Below, piece after piece: positions 1 through 6,675 of a stretch of 10,170 nt of DNA (position 1 is its first letter; each line of letters opens with the position of its first letter). The notes under the pieces are model-generated. The model saw only the letters and a program-made list of their open reading frames with translations, searched no databases and was not told the DNA's origin. The stretch spans positions 1 to 10,170 of the forward strand of contig HF988587.1 in assembly GCA_000431975.1 (NCBI GenBank). The letters run 5' to 3'. Origin of the DNA: Prevotella sp. CAG:924 (GTDB lineage Bacteria > Bacteroidota > Bacteroidia > Bacteroidales > Bacteroidaceae). Made by a program: the position numbers and the translations under genes.

Positions 1-56
1 AGAAAAACTACTTCGTTTTCCTCCTACTCGATTGCCTAGTCAGCCATTGAGGGGTC

Positions 57-89
57 GACGGACTTTGTGTTATTGACGGACTGTCCGTC
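57..89. repeat. GACGGAC half-site cluster with perfect palindrome
   Basis: GACGGACT occurs at 57-64 and again at 75-82, start to start 18 bp. The second copy is followed directly by its inverse, GTCCGTC at 83-89, giving a perfect 7-bp inverted repeat around one central base (75-89). It could be an operator or a small hairpin. No adjacent gene is visible to assign it to, so its function is unknown. Confidence 0.45.
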
Positions 90-358
90 TGCCTTGGTCG
101 AAGACATGGCAGATCGTGTGGAGATAAAGTGGCGGATGAGTTACCGGTAGGAGAACGGAATATATCGGCCCAGGCAATAAAATAAATGCGGTCTGATGTT
201 ATGTGGATTCATGGTGGGATGGTTGGGGCAGAAGGGTTGTGTATATGTTGTTGGGTGGAGGTTGCAGAAGTATTCATACTGTATGGATTACCGTTGCTGT
301 GGTGTACAGTACAGCTATAAGTCTGTTGCCGATGACGGGATAGGAGATGTAGAAAGCC

Positions 359-395
359 AAAAAGGCCCGACAGCACACGAGGTGATGCCGGGCCT
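359..395 (-). terminator. Intrinsic terminator of alaS
   Basis: Read on the minus strand, AGGCCCG (395-389) pairs with CGGGCCT (369-363) and is followed by a run of five T (363-359). The region between the arms can extend the hairpin: GCA-CAC pairs with GTG-TGC around a CTC loop, with one bulged base. It lies about 95 bp beyond the alaS stop codon with no gene in between. On the plus strand the hairpin is also followed by TTTTT (401-405) after a 5-base spacer, so it could work in both directions. Confidence 0.8.
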
Positions 396-438
396 CCCGC
401 TTTTTACCTTAAGTAATTATAGGGTAGGACGAAAGTCG

Positions 439-463
439 TCTCCCTGTCCTTGCGGCAGGGAGA
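439..463 (-). other. Hairpin just after the alaS stop
   Basis: TCTCCCTG (439-446) is complementary to CAGGGAGA (456-463), an 8-bp stem with a 9-base loop. It lies about 25 bp after the alaS stop codon and is not followed by a T run on either strand. It could stabilise the 3' end of the alaS mRNA or cause pausing before the true terminator at 359-395. Confidence 0.5.
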
Positions 464-488
464 GGCAGCCGTCCGTTATGTTTGTCAA

Positions 489-3146
489 TTAAAGGCAGTC
501 GGATACGACCTTGTCAACGGCAGCAGAGAGTCCGTCGGGATCCTTGCCGCCAGCCTGAGCATAGTAGGGCTGACCGCCGCCACCGCCCTTGATGAGCTTG
601 GCAGCCTCGCGGATGAGCTTGCCTGCGTTGAGCTGGTGATCCTTCACCATGTCGTCAGAGAGCATGACGCTCAGCAACGGCTTGTCGTCGCAGACAGTAC
701 CGAGGACGCAGACGAGCTTTTCGGGCAGCGCCTCACGCACCTTGAACACTACGTCCTTGGCCATGGCCGGTGTGAGCGGCAATATGGCCTTCACGACATG
801 GATGCCGTCGATCTCCTTGGCGTTCTCTACGAGCGACTTGCGTGTACGCTCCACAGCCTGTGCCTCGAAGCTCTCGATCTGCTTGCGCATGGCATCGTGC
901 TCTGCGATGTATTTCTGGATGGTAGCCGTGAGGTCCTTCGAGTTGTTGAAGAACTGGCGGACGGCACGCAACGTGTCTTCCACGACATACATGCTCTCCT
1001 CGCAGGCCTTGCCGGTGAGTGCCTCGATACGGCGTACGCCGGCGGCGACACTGCTCTCGCTGATGATCTTGAACATACCGATATGACCGGTGCTCTGGAC
1101 GTGGATACCACCGCAGAACTCGCAGCTCGGTCCGAAGCGTACGACACGCACCTTGTCACCGTATTTCTCACCGAAGAGGGCCACTGCTCCGAGTTTCTTG
1201 GCTTCCTCGATGGGTGTGTCGCGGTGCTCGTCGAGGGGCAGGTCGGCACGGATCATGTCGTTGACGATGCGCTCCACCTGACGCAGCTCCTCATCGGTCA
1301 CCTTCTGGAAGTGAGAGAAGTCAAAGCGCAGGGTGGTGGGGTCTACATACGATCCCTTCTGCTCTACGTGGTCGCCGAGCACCTGCTTGAGGGCATAGTC
1401 GAGGAGGTGAGTGGCAGTATGGTTGGCAGCCGATCCGTTGCGCTTCTCGATGTCGACGCAGGCATTGAACTCTGCCGTCACATCGGCGGGCAGCTTCTTG
1501 AGGATATGGATGCTCTGGTTGTTCTCACGCTTGGTGTCGACAATTTCTACTGTCTCGTCATCGTTCACCAGCTTACCCTGGTCACCTACCTGGCCACCCA
1601 TCTCACCGTAGAACGGTGTGTAGTCGAGCACAACCTCATAGAAAGAGGTCTTCTTGGAGGTCACCTTGCGGTAGCGCAGGATGTGACAGTTGTATTCGGT
1701 GTGGTCGTAGCCGACAAACTCCTGCTCGCCCTCGCGCACCACCTGCCAGTCGCCGTTCTCTACGGCGGCGGCGTTGCGGGCACGCGCTTTCTGCTTGGCC
1801 ATCTCCTCGTCGAATCCCTTCTCGTCGACGGTGTATCCATTCTCACGGCAGATCAGCTCCGTCAGGTCGAGAGGGAAGCCGTAGGTGTCGAAGAGGCGGA
1901 AGGCGCTCTTGCCGTCAAGCTCCGTCTGTCCGTGGGCACGGAGCTCGTCCATGTCACCGTTGAGCAGGTTGATGCCCTTCTCCAGCGTACGGAGGAAGGA
2001 GTCCTCCTCTTCTTTCATCACGCGGGTGATGAGCTCCTGCTGTGCGGGCAGCTCGGGATAAGCCTCGCCCATCTCCTGGATGAGCACGGGCATGAGCTTA
2101 TACATGAAGGCTTCCTTCTGGTCGAGGAAGGTGTAGGCATAGCGTACGGCACGGCGGAGGATACGGCGGATCACATAACCGGCCTTGGCGTTGGACGGCA
2201 GCTGGCCGTCAGCGATAGAGAAGGCGACGGCGCGCAGGTGGTCGGCCACCACACGCATGGCGATGTCGATCTTCTCCTGTTCGTTGGCACCCTCACCATT
2301 GTCACCGGTAGGAGTGGTGAATCCGTATTTCTTGCCCGAGAGCACTTCGATCTCTTTGATGATGGGCTGGAAGATGTCGGTATCGTAGTTGGAGTGCTTG
2401 TCCTGCAGCATGCGTACGAGACGCTCGAAACCCATACCGGTATCGATGACGTGCATGGGCAGGGGCTCCAGTGAGCCGTCGGCCTTACGGTTGTACTGCA
2501 TGAACACGATGTTCCAGATCTCGATCACCTGGGGGTTGTCCTTATTGACGAGCTCGCGTCCGGGCACCTTGGCTTTCTCTTCCTCTGGACGGGAGTCGAC
2601 GTGGATCTCCGAGCAGGGACCGCAGGGACCGGTGTCACCCATCTCCCAGAAGTTGTCGTGCTTAGAGCCGTTGATGATATGGTCGGCAGGCACGTGCTTG
2701 GCCCAGTATCCGGCAGCCTCGTCGTCACGGGGCAGACCTTCCTCATCGTCGCCCTCAAACACCGTCACGTAGAGGTCCTTGGGGTCGAGATGGAGTACGT
2801 CAACGAGATACTCCCAGGCATAGTCGATGGCGCCTTCCTTGAAATAGTCGCCGAACGACCAGTTGCCGAGCATCTCGAACATGGTGTGGTGATAGGTGTC
2901 GTGGCCTACCTCTTCCAGGTCGTTGTGCTTACCGCTCACGCGGAGGCACTTCTGTGAGTCGGTGCGTCGGCGCGGTTCGGGCTGGCGGGTGCCGAGAATA
3001 ATATCTTTCCACTGGTTCATACCAGCGTTGGTGAACATCAGCGTCGGGTCGTCCTTGATTACCATCGGGGCCGACGGGACGATGACGTGTCCTTTCGACT
3101 CAAAGAACTTCTTGTACGAGTCGCGGATTTCGTTTGCTGTCATCAT
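489..3146 (-). CDS. alaS: Alanyl-tRNA synthetase
   Basis: Cytoplasmic class II synthetase that joins alanine to tRNA-Ala using ATP and hydrolyses mischarged Ser/Gly-tRNA. The 885 aa match the usual bacterial length (about 875). The catalytic core is at the N-terminus: DPTLMFTNAGM at 33-43 (motif 1), the GKHNDLEEVG and HHTMFEMLGN region at 72-94 (motif 2), and GMGFERL at 237-243 (motif 3). The editing domain carries the zinc-type ligands H576 and H580 (HTATH) and C678 and H682 (CGGIH). A glycine-rich GGGGGQP with a later AGG at 854-867 is typical of the C-Ala domain. Translation begins at one of two adjacent ATG codons (MMTANEIR) after an A-rich leader; the first is chosen. It is transcribed alone, divergently from the MerR gene, from a structured leader of about 115 nt. 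All key residues are present. Confidence 0.98.
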   Translation of the reverse strand: MMTANEIRDSYKKFFESKGHVIVPSAPMVIKDDPTLMFTNAGMNQWKDIILGTRQPEPRRRTDSQKCLRVSGKHNDLEEVGHDTYHHTMFEMLGNWSFGDYFKEGAIDYAWEYLVDVLHLDPKDLYVTVFEGDDEEGLPRDDEAAGYWAKHVPADHIINGSKHDNFWEMGDTGPCGPCSEIHVDSRPEEEKAKVPGRELVNKDNPQVIEIWNIVFMQYNRKADGSLEPLPMHVIDTGMGFERLVRMLQDKHSNYDTDIFQPIIKEIEVLSGKKYGFTTPTGDNGEGANEQEKIDIAMRVVADHLRAVAFSIADGQLPSNAKAGYVIRRILRRAVRYAYTFLDQKEAFMYKLMPVLIQEMGEAYPELPAQQELITRVMKEEEDSFLRTLEKGINLLNGDMDELRAHGQTELDGKSAFRLFDTYGFPLDLTELICRENGYTVDEKGFDEEMAKQKARARNAAAVENGDWQVVREGEQEFVGYDHTEYNCHILRYRKVTSKKTSFYEVVLDYTPFYGEMGGQVGDQGKLVNDDETVEIVDTKRENNQSIHILKKLPADVTAEFNACVDIEKRNGSAANHTATHLLDYALKQVLGDHVEQKGSYVDPTTLRFDFSHFQKVTDEELRQVERIVNDMIRADLPLDEHRDTPIEEAKKLGAVALFGEKYGDKVRVVRFGPSCEFCGGIHVQSTGHIGMFKIISESSVAAGVRRIEALTGKACEESMYVVEDTLRAVRQFFNNSKDLTATIQKYIAEHDAMRKQIESFEAQAVERTRKSLVENAKEIDGIHVVKAILPLTPAMAKDVVFKVREALPEKLVCVLGTVCDDKPLLSVMLSDDMVKDHQLNAGKLIREAAKLIKGGGGGQPYYAQAGGKDPDGLSAAVDKVVSDCL

Positions 3147-3168
3147 CTTTTTTAAGTGTTTTGTATGG

Positions 3169-3253
3169 AGGAGCGGGTAGGCGGACGAGGGGGAGCAAGC
3201 TCCCGCTCTGCCTCGGACAGGAGAGCTGCCTGACGGCCGGCATACCGGCTCTC
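3169..3253 (-). promoter_or_regulatory. Structured alaS mRNA leader with alternative hairpins
   Basis: The stretch between the predicted alaS start site (about 3262) and the ATG is rich in inverted repeats. GCCGG (3236-3240) pairs with CCGGC (3245-3249) around CATA. GAGAGC (3221-3226) pairs with GCTCTC (3248-3253). GGGAGC (3191-3196) pairs with GCTCCC (3199-3204). GAGCGGG (3171-3177) pairs with CCCGCTC (3202-3208). The last two share bases 3202-3204, and the first two share 3248-3249, so alternative folds are possible. A role in attenuation or translational control is inference; no known riboswitch or T-box motif is recognised. Confidence 0.4.
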
Positions 3254-3268
3254 TGGATATTTTTGCTG

Positions 3269-3276
3269 CAAAGTTA
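3269..3276 (-). promoter_or_regulatory. alaS promoter -7 box
   Basis: On the minus strand the sequence reads TAACTTTG, an exact fit to the Bacteroidota TAnnTTTG box. It implies a start near 3262 and a leader of about 115 nt. No good -33 TTTG is seen 19-21 bases upstream, so the promoter may be weak or need an activator. Confidence 0.6.
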
Positions 3277-3288
3277 CGAAAAAGTTGT

Positions 3289-3308
3289 CACACCATACGT
3301 AGTGTTTG
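3289..3308. promoter_or_regulatory. Dyad in the alaS-merR divergent promoter region
   Basis: An imperfect 20-bp dyad centred between 3298 and 3299, with perfect core TACGTA (3296-3301) and matching outer bases CA/TG and AC/GT; 7 of 10 half-site positions are symmetric. The centre is exactly the midpoint between the inner edges of the two -7 boxes (3276 and 3321). This suggests an operator serving both promoters. The neighbouring MerR protein is the natural candidate ligand, but that is inference. Confidence 0.4.
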
Positions 3309-3320
3309 GGAAAAAATCGC

Positions 3321-3328
3321 TAAGTTTG
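3321..3328 (+). promoter_or_regulatory. merR promoter -7 box
   Basis: TAAGTTTG fits TAnnTTTG exactly and lies 25 bp before the ATG, implying a leader of about 20 nt. The only upstream TTTG (3305-3308) is 12 bases away, shorter than the usual 19-21, so the -33 element is poor. Confidence 0.6.
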
Positions 3329-3353
3329 CACATATATAAAAACAGCGATCGCA

Positions 3354-3704
3354 ATGGCATTGAATTTAAACAAGAACAACAAACTATATTATTCCATCAA
3401 GGAAGTGGCTGAGATGGTGGGTGTCAACGAGAGTACGTTGCGCTATTGGGAGTCGGAGTTCCCGCAGCTCAGGCCACGTACCGTTGCCACGACGAAGGTG
3501 CGCCAGTACACGCAGAAGGACATCGAGCAGGTGCGTGTAATCTATAATCTTATCAAGGTGCGTGGCTTCAAGATCGCCGCTGCCCGCAAGTACCTGCATC
3601 AGAACGGACAGGCCGCCGACCGGTCGGCCGAGATCCTGGAGAAGCTCACCGCAGTGCGCGATGACTTGAGGGCGTTGAAAAAGGAGCTCGACTTGTTGAG
3701 CTGA
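3354..3704 (+). CDS. Small MerR-family transcriptional regulator
   Basis: A 116-aa DNA-binding protein. The helix-turn-helix is at residues 12-31 (YYSIKEVAEMVGVNESTLRYW), followed by a wing with basic residues at 38-52 (RPRTVATTKVRQYT) and the second helical pair at 54-82 (KDIEQVRVIYNLIKVRGF). A short charged helix at 92-115 probably forms the dimerisation coiled coil typical of MerR proteins. There is no C-terminal effector domain and no cysteine at all, so metal or thiol sensing is unlikely. The start follows a good -7 box with a short leader. It is divergent from alaS and lies 84 bp upstream of lysS, so either synthetase gene, or its own promoter, could be a target. The family call is firm; ligand and targets are unknown. 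Confidence 0.92.
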   Translation: MALNLNKNNKLYYSIKEVAEMVGVNESTLRYWESEFPQLRPRTVATTKVRQYTQKDIEQVRVIYNLIKVRGFKIAAARKYLHQNGQAADRSAEILEKLTAVRDDLRALKKELDLLS

Positions 3705-3710
3705 CAACAA
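3693..3710 (+). other. Hairpin with the merR stop codon in its loop
   Basis: TTGTTG (3693-3698) pairs perfectly with CAACAA (3705-3710). The 6-base loop ends with the TGA stop codon, and A residues follow. There is no T run, so it is not a classical terminator and some readthrough into lysS is possible. The same arrangement recurs at 9811-9832. Confidence 0.35.
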
Positions 3711-3725
3711 AAAAACAAAAATGGG

Positions 3726-3756
3726 TGTGCTGTCTGAGAAATATTTCGTAATTTTG
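3726..3756 (+). promoter_or_regulatory. lysS promoter
   Basis: TAATTTTG (3749-3756) fits the TAnnTTTG -7 box. TGTG at 3726-3729 is a partial -33 match at a spacing of 19. The expected start near 3761 leaves a leader of about 28 nt before the ATG at 3789. It probably drives lysS, gpsA and pgi together. Confidence 0.6.
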
Positions 3757-3765
3757 CACCTTAGA

Positions 3766-3781
3766 AAATATACGTATATTT
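3766..3781. promoter_or_regulatory. Perfect 16-bp palindrome in the lysS leader
   Basis: AAATATACGTATATTT is perfectly self-complementary and ends 7 bp before the lysS ATG, just downstream of the predicted transcription start. Its core ATACGTA also occurs in the dyad between alaS and merR (3295-3301). It may be an operator where a bound protein blocks transcription, or an RNA hairpin near the ribosome-binding region. AT-rich leaders form palindromes fairly easily, so it could be chance. Confidence 0.45.
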
Positions 3782-3788
3782 ACAGACA

Positions 3789-5525
3789 ATGAATATTTTA
3801 GAGTTAAGCGAGCAGGAGATTGGCCGTCGCCAAAGCCTGCAGGAACTGCGCAACATGGGAATCGAACCTTATCCCGCCGCAGAGTACCCCACCAATGCCT
3901 TCAGTACAGACATCATTGCCAACTTCGATGAGAACGAGAAACGCGAAGTGGTGATCGCCGGCCGTATGATGAGCCGCCGTGTGATGGGAAAGGCCTCCTT
4001 TGCTGAGATACAGGATAGCAAGGGACGTATCCAGGTATATATCACACGTGATGATATCTGCCCTGGAGAGAATAAGGATCTCTATAACAAAGTATTTAAG
4101 AAGTTGCTCGACATCGGTGACATCATCGGTGTCAAGGGCTTCGTGTTCCGTACGCAGACGGGTGAGGTGAGTGTTCATGCCCAGAGCCTGACGCTGCTGG
4201 CCAAGAGCCTCAAGCCGCTGCCTATCGTGAAATATAAGGATGGTGTAGCCTATGACAAGTTCGACGATCCCGAGCTGCGCTATCGTCAGCGTTACGTCGA
4301 CCTGATTGTCAACGACGGTGTGAAGCAGATCTTCCTCGACCGTGCCACTGTGCTGCGCACCCTGCGCCGCGTGCTCGACGAGGCGGGATACACCGAGGTG
4401 GAGACACCTGTGCTGCAGAACATCCCCGGCGGCGCCAGCGCCCGTCCGTTCGTCACCCATTTCAATGCCCTCGATCAGGACATGTACATGCGTATCGCTA
4501 CGGAGCTGTATCTGAAGCGACTCATCGTAGGTGGCTTCGAGGGTGTCTATGAGCTTGGCAAGAACTTCCGCAACGAGGGTATGGACCGCAACCACAACCC
4601 GGAGTTCACCTGCATGGAGCTCTATGTACAGTATAAGGACTACAACTGGATGATGTCGTTCACCGAGCATCTGCTCGAGACGATCTGTATCGCCGTCAAC
4701 GGCAAGCCCGAGCGTGAGATCAATGGCAATATCGTCAGCTTTAAGGCTCCTTACCGTCGTCTGCCGATCCTCGAGGCCATCAAGGAGAAGACCGGCTTCG
4801 ATCTCGACGGCAAGAGCGAGGAGGAGATCCGTCATATCGCCGTTGACGAGTTGAAGATGGAAGGCATCGACGAGAGCTTCGGTAAGGGTAAGCTCATCGA
4901 TGAGATCTTCGGCGAGTTCTGCGAGGGTACGTTCATCCAGCCTACCTTCATCACCGACTATCCCGTGGAGATGTCGCCGCTGACGAAGATGCATCGCTCA
5001 AAGCCCGGACTGACCGAGCGCTTCGAGTTGATGGTCAATGGTAAGGAGCTGGCCAACGCTTATTCCGAGCTGAACGATCCTATCGACCAGGAGCAGCGTT
5101 TCATCGACCAGATGAAGCTGGCTGCCAAGGGTGATGATGAGGCTATGATCATCGACCACGACTTCCTCCGCGCCCTGCAGTACGGCATGCCGCCGACGTC
5201 AGGTATCGGTATCGGTATCGACCGTCTGGTGATGCTGATGACCGGCCAGACCTACATCCAGGAGGTGCTCTGCTTCCCGCAGATGAAGCCCGAGGCACGT
5301 ATGCCGCAGAGCAGCGTGGCAGAGTGGGCTGAGCTCGGCGTGCCCGAGGAGTGGGTGTATGTGCTGCGTAAGGCAGGCTTCAACCTCATCTCCGACATCC
5401 GCGATCAGAAGGCACAGGGCCTTCAGCAGAAGCTCGGCGAGATCGTGAAGAAGTATAAGCTCGATTATACGAAACCCACTGTGGAGGAGTTCCAGCAGTG
5501 GATTGACAAGGCTAATAATAAGTAA
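3789..5525 (+). CDS. lysS: Lysyl-tRNA synthetase, class II
   Basis: Cytoplasmic enzyme that charges tRNA-Lys with lysine using ATP. The 578 aa contain an N-terminal OB-fold anticodon-binding domain (about 54-140), then the class II catalytic core: motif 1 near 190-210 (LRRVLDEAGYTEVETPVL), motif 2 at 260-277 (FRNEGMDRNHNPEFTCME) and motif 3 at 472-483 (GIGIGIDRLVML). Residues after about 505 form an extra C-terminal region of roughly 70 aa, absent from the 505-aa E. coli enzyme but, from memory, usual in Bacteroidota. It looks helical (AEWAELGVPEEWVYVLRKAG). The ATG start gives the standard N-terminus and follows the palindrome-bearing leader. It is the first gene of the probable lysS-gpsA-pgi operon. 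The identification is secure; the extension's role is not known to me. Confidence 0.98.
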   Translation: MNILELSEQEIGRRQSLQELRNMGIEPYPAAEYPTNAFSTDIIANFDENEKREVVIAGRMMSRRVMGKASFAEIQDSKGRIQVYITRDDICPGENKDLYNKVFKKLLDIGDIIGVKGFVFRTQTGEVSVHAQSLTLLAKSLKPLPIVKYKDGVAYDKFDDPELRYRQRYVDLIVNDGVKQIFLDRATVLRTLRRVLDEAGYTEVETPVLQNIPGGASARPFVTHFNALDQDMYMRIATELYLKRLIVGGFEGVYELGKNFRNEGMDRNHNPEFTCMELYVQYKDYNWMMSFTEHLLETICIAVNGKPEREINGNIVSFKAPYRRLPILEAIKEKTGFDLDGKSEEEIRHIAVDELKMEGIDESFGKGKLIDEIFGEFCEGTFIQPTFITDYPVEMSPLTKMHRSKPGLTERFELMVNGKELANAYSELNDPIDQEQRFIDQMKLAAKGDDEAMIIDHDFLRALQYGMPPTSGIGIGIDRLVMLMTGQTYIQEVLCFPQMKPEARMPQSSVAEWAELGVPEEWVYVLRKAGFNLISDIRDQKAQGLQQKLGEIVKKYKLDYTKPTVEEFQQWIDKANNK

Positions 5526-5533
5526 GAGAGACG

Positions 5534-5600
5534 GTGAGCGGGTCTTGGCCGGCGCGGGCGATCGGTGTCCTGCGGTCCGGAGGCCCGCCCGCTTGCTCAC
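5534..5600 (+). other. GC-rich inverted repeat between lysS and gpsA
   Basis: GTGAGC (5534-5539) is complementary to GCTCAC (5595-5600). GGG (5540-5542) can continue the stem with CCC (5588-5590) after a small bulge. The enclosed bases are strongly GC-rich. No T run follows and gpsA starts 14 bp later, so a complete terminator is unlikely. It may be a processing or partial attenuation structure within the operon. Confidence 0.35.
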
Positions 5601-5613
5601 TTGCAATATAATT

Positions 5614-6609
5614 ATGGTGAATTTAGGACGAATAGCAGTGATCGGTGGCGGGTCGTGGGCAACGGCGCTCGCCAAGGTGATCGTGCAGCACACCCATCAT
5701 ATAGGATGGTATATGCGGAGTGACGACCGCATTGAGGAGTTCAGACGGCTGGGACACAACCCGGCTTATCTCACGTCGTGTCATTTCGACATGACCGAGC
5801 TCTTCTTCTCGTCGGATATCAACCGCATAGTGAAAGGCTATGACACCCTTCTCTTCGTCACGCCGTCGCCCTATCTGAAGAGTCTGCTTCGCAAGCTCAA
5901 GGCGAAGCTCAACGATAAGAACATCATCCTGGCCATTAAGGGTATCGTGCCCGACGAGAACCAGGTGTGTTCCGAATATTTCCATTCGAAATACAAGGTA
6001 CCCTACGATCAGATAGCCTGCATTGCCGGACCGTCGCATGCCGAGGAGGTGGCCATGGAGCGGCTCAGCTATCTCACCGTTGCCTGTACGGATCACGAAC
6101 GGGCGGAGGCGGTCTGTGCTGTTCTCACGTCCGACTATGTCAAGACTAAGACGTCGGCCGATGTGATCGGCATCGAGTATGCCTCTGTGCTGAAGAATGT
6201 CTATGCCATCTGTGCGGGCATCTGCGACGGCCTCAAATACGGCGACAACTTTCAGGCCGTCATGATGTCGAACGCCGCACAGGAGATGGACCGTTGTCTG
6301 CGGGCCATAGAGCCGCAGGTGCGCCCGATCATCGACAGCGTCTATCTCGGCGACCTGCTCGTCACAGGCTATTCCAACTTCTCGCGCAACCGCACGTTCG
6401 GCGTGATGATCGGACGCGGCTACTCGGTGAAGGCGGCGCAGCTGGAGATGCAGATGGTGGCCGAAGGCTATTACGGCACGAAGTGCATGAAAGAAATCTG
6501 TCGCCGTCTCTATATCAACATGCCCATCCTGGATGCTGTCTATGCCATTCTTTACGAAGGCGTGGAGGCACGGAAGGAGATACAGCTGCTTACCGGCTCG
6601 TTCCGGTGA
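5614..6609 (+). CDS. gpsA: Glycerol-3-phosphate dehydrogenase [NAD(P)+]
   Basis: Soluble enzyme that reduces dihydroxyacetone phosphate to sn-glycerol 3-phosphate with NAD(P)H, supplying the phospholipid backbone. The 331 aa agree with the family (about 330-340). The Rossmann loop is at residues 11-18 (GGGSWATA) in MVNLGRIAVIGGGSWATALA. The conserved lysines are K109 (ILAIKG) and K194 (SVLKNVYAICAG); GPSHAEEV is at 139-146, GDLLVT at 246-251 and SRNRTFG at 257-263. An in-frame ATG at 5503 would overlap lysS and add 37 residues unlike any GpsA, so the ATG at 5614 is chosen; it sits in an AT-rich stretch directly before the Rossmann strand. It lies 88 bp after lysS and 66 bp before pgi on the same strand, with no clear promoter of its own. 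Confidence 0.96.
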   Translation: MVNLGRIAVIGGGSWATALAKVIVQHTHHIGWYMRSDDRIEEFRRLGHNPAYLTSCHFDMTELFFSSDINRIVKGYDTLLFVTPSPYLKSLLRKLKAKLNDKNIILAIKGIVPDENQVCSEYFHSKYKVPYDQIACIAGPSHAEEVAMERLSYLTVACTDHERAEAVCAVLTSDYVKTKTSADVIGIEYASVLKNVYAICAGICDGLKYGDNFQAVMMSNAAQEMDRCLRAIEPQVRPIIDSVYLGDLLVTGYSNFSRNRTFGVMIGRGYSVKAAQLEMQMVAEGYYGTKCMKEICRRLYINMPILDAVYAILYEGVEARKEIQLLTGSFR

Positions 6610-6675
6610 CGCACAGTCGGCAAGGGCTGCAATGACAAAGAAGGAAAACTTAACGTATTTATTAACTATACAACA

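Larger units (their letters stand above)
1..488. other. Non-coding region downstream of alaS, no convincing gene
   Basis: No reading frame here resembles a known protein. A plus-strand frame at about 196-492 has low-complexity, Cys/Tyr/Gly-rich composition and runs through the alaS terminator hairpin, so I do not call it. The stretch holds a GACGGAC cluster (57-89), the alaS terminator (359-395) and a second hairpin (439-463). I find no TAnnTTTG promoter box on either strand. The far left edge could contain the last codons of a gene lying outside the window, but nothing supports that. Confidence 0.6.

Noticed and set aside
106..116. 11-base match (ATGGCAGATCG) to the reverse complement of the hairpin after the HAD gene (8938-8948)
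   Set aside because: Matches of this length are expected by chance in 10 kb on both strands, and the flanking sequence is not shared.
196..492. 98-codon plus-strand frame left of alaS
   Set aside because: It passes through the alaS terminator and ends inside alaS, with odd composition and no promoter.
450..2474. 674-codon open frame on the plus strand, antisense to alaS
   Set aside because: It is the complement of alaS codons with GC-biased third positions. Its composition (Leu, Val, Glu, Asp, His, Gly rich) is typical of a shadow frame, and alaS has unmistakable motifs across the same DNA.
3804..4994. 396-codon open frame antisense to lysS
   Set aside because: Shadow of lysS, with no recognisable motif, promoter or independent coding signal.
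5503..5613. Longer gpsA start that overlaps the end of lysS
   Set aside because: The 37 extra residues are unlike GpsA and are encoded by the spacer hairpin region. The ATG at 5614 starts directly before the Rossmann strand.
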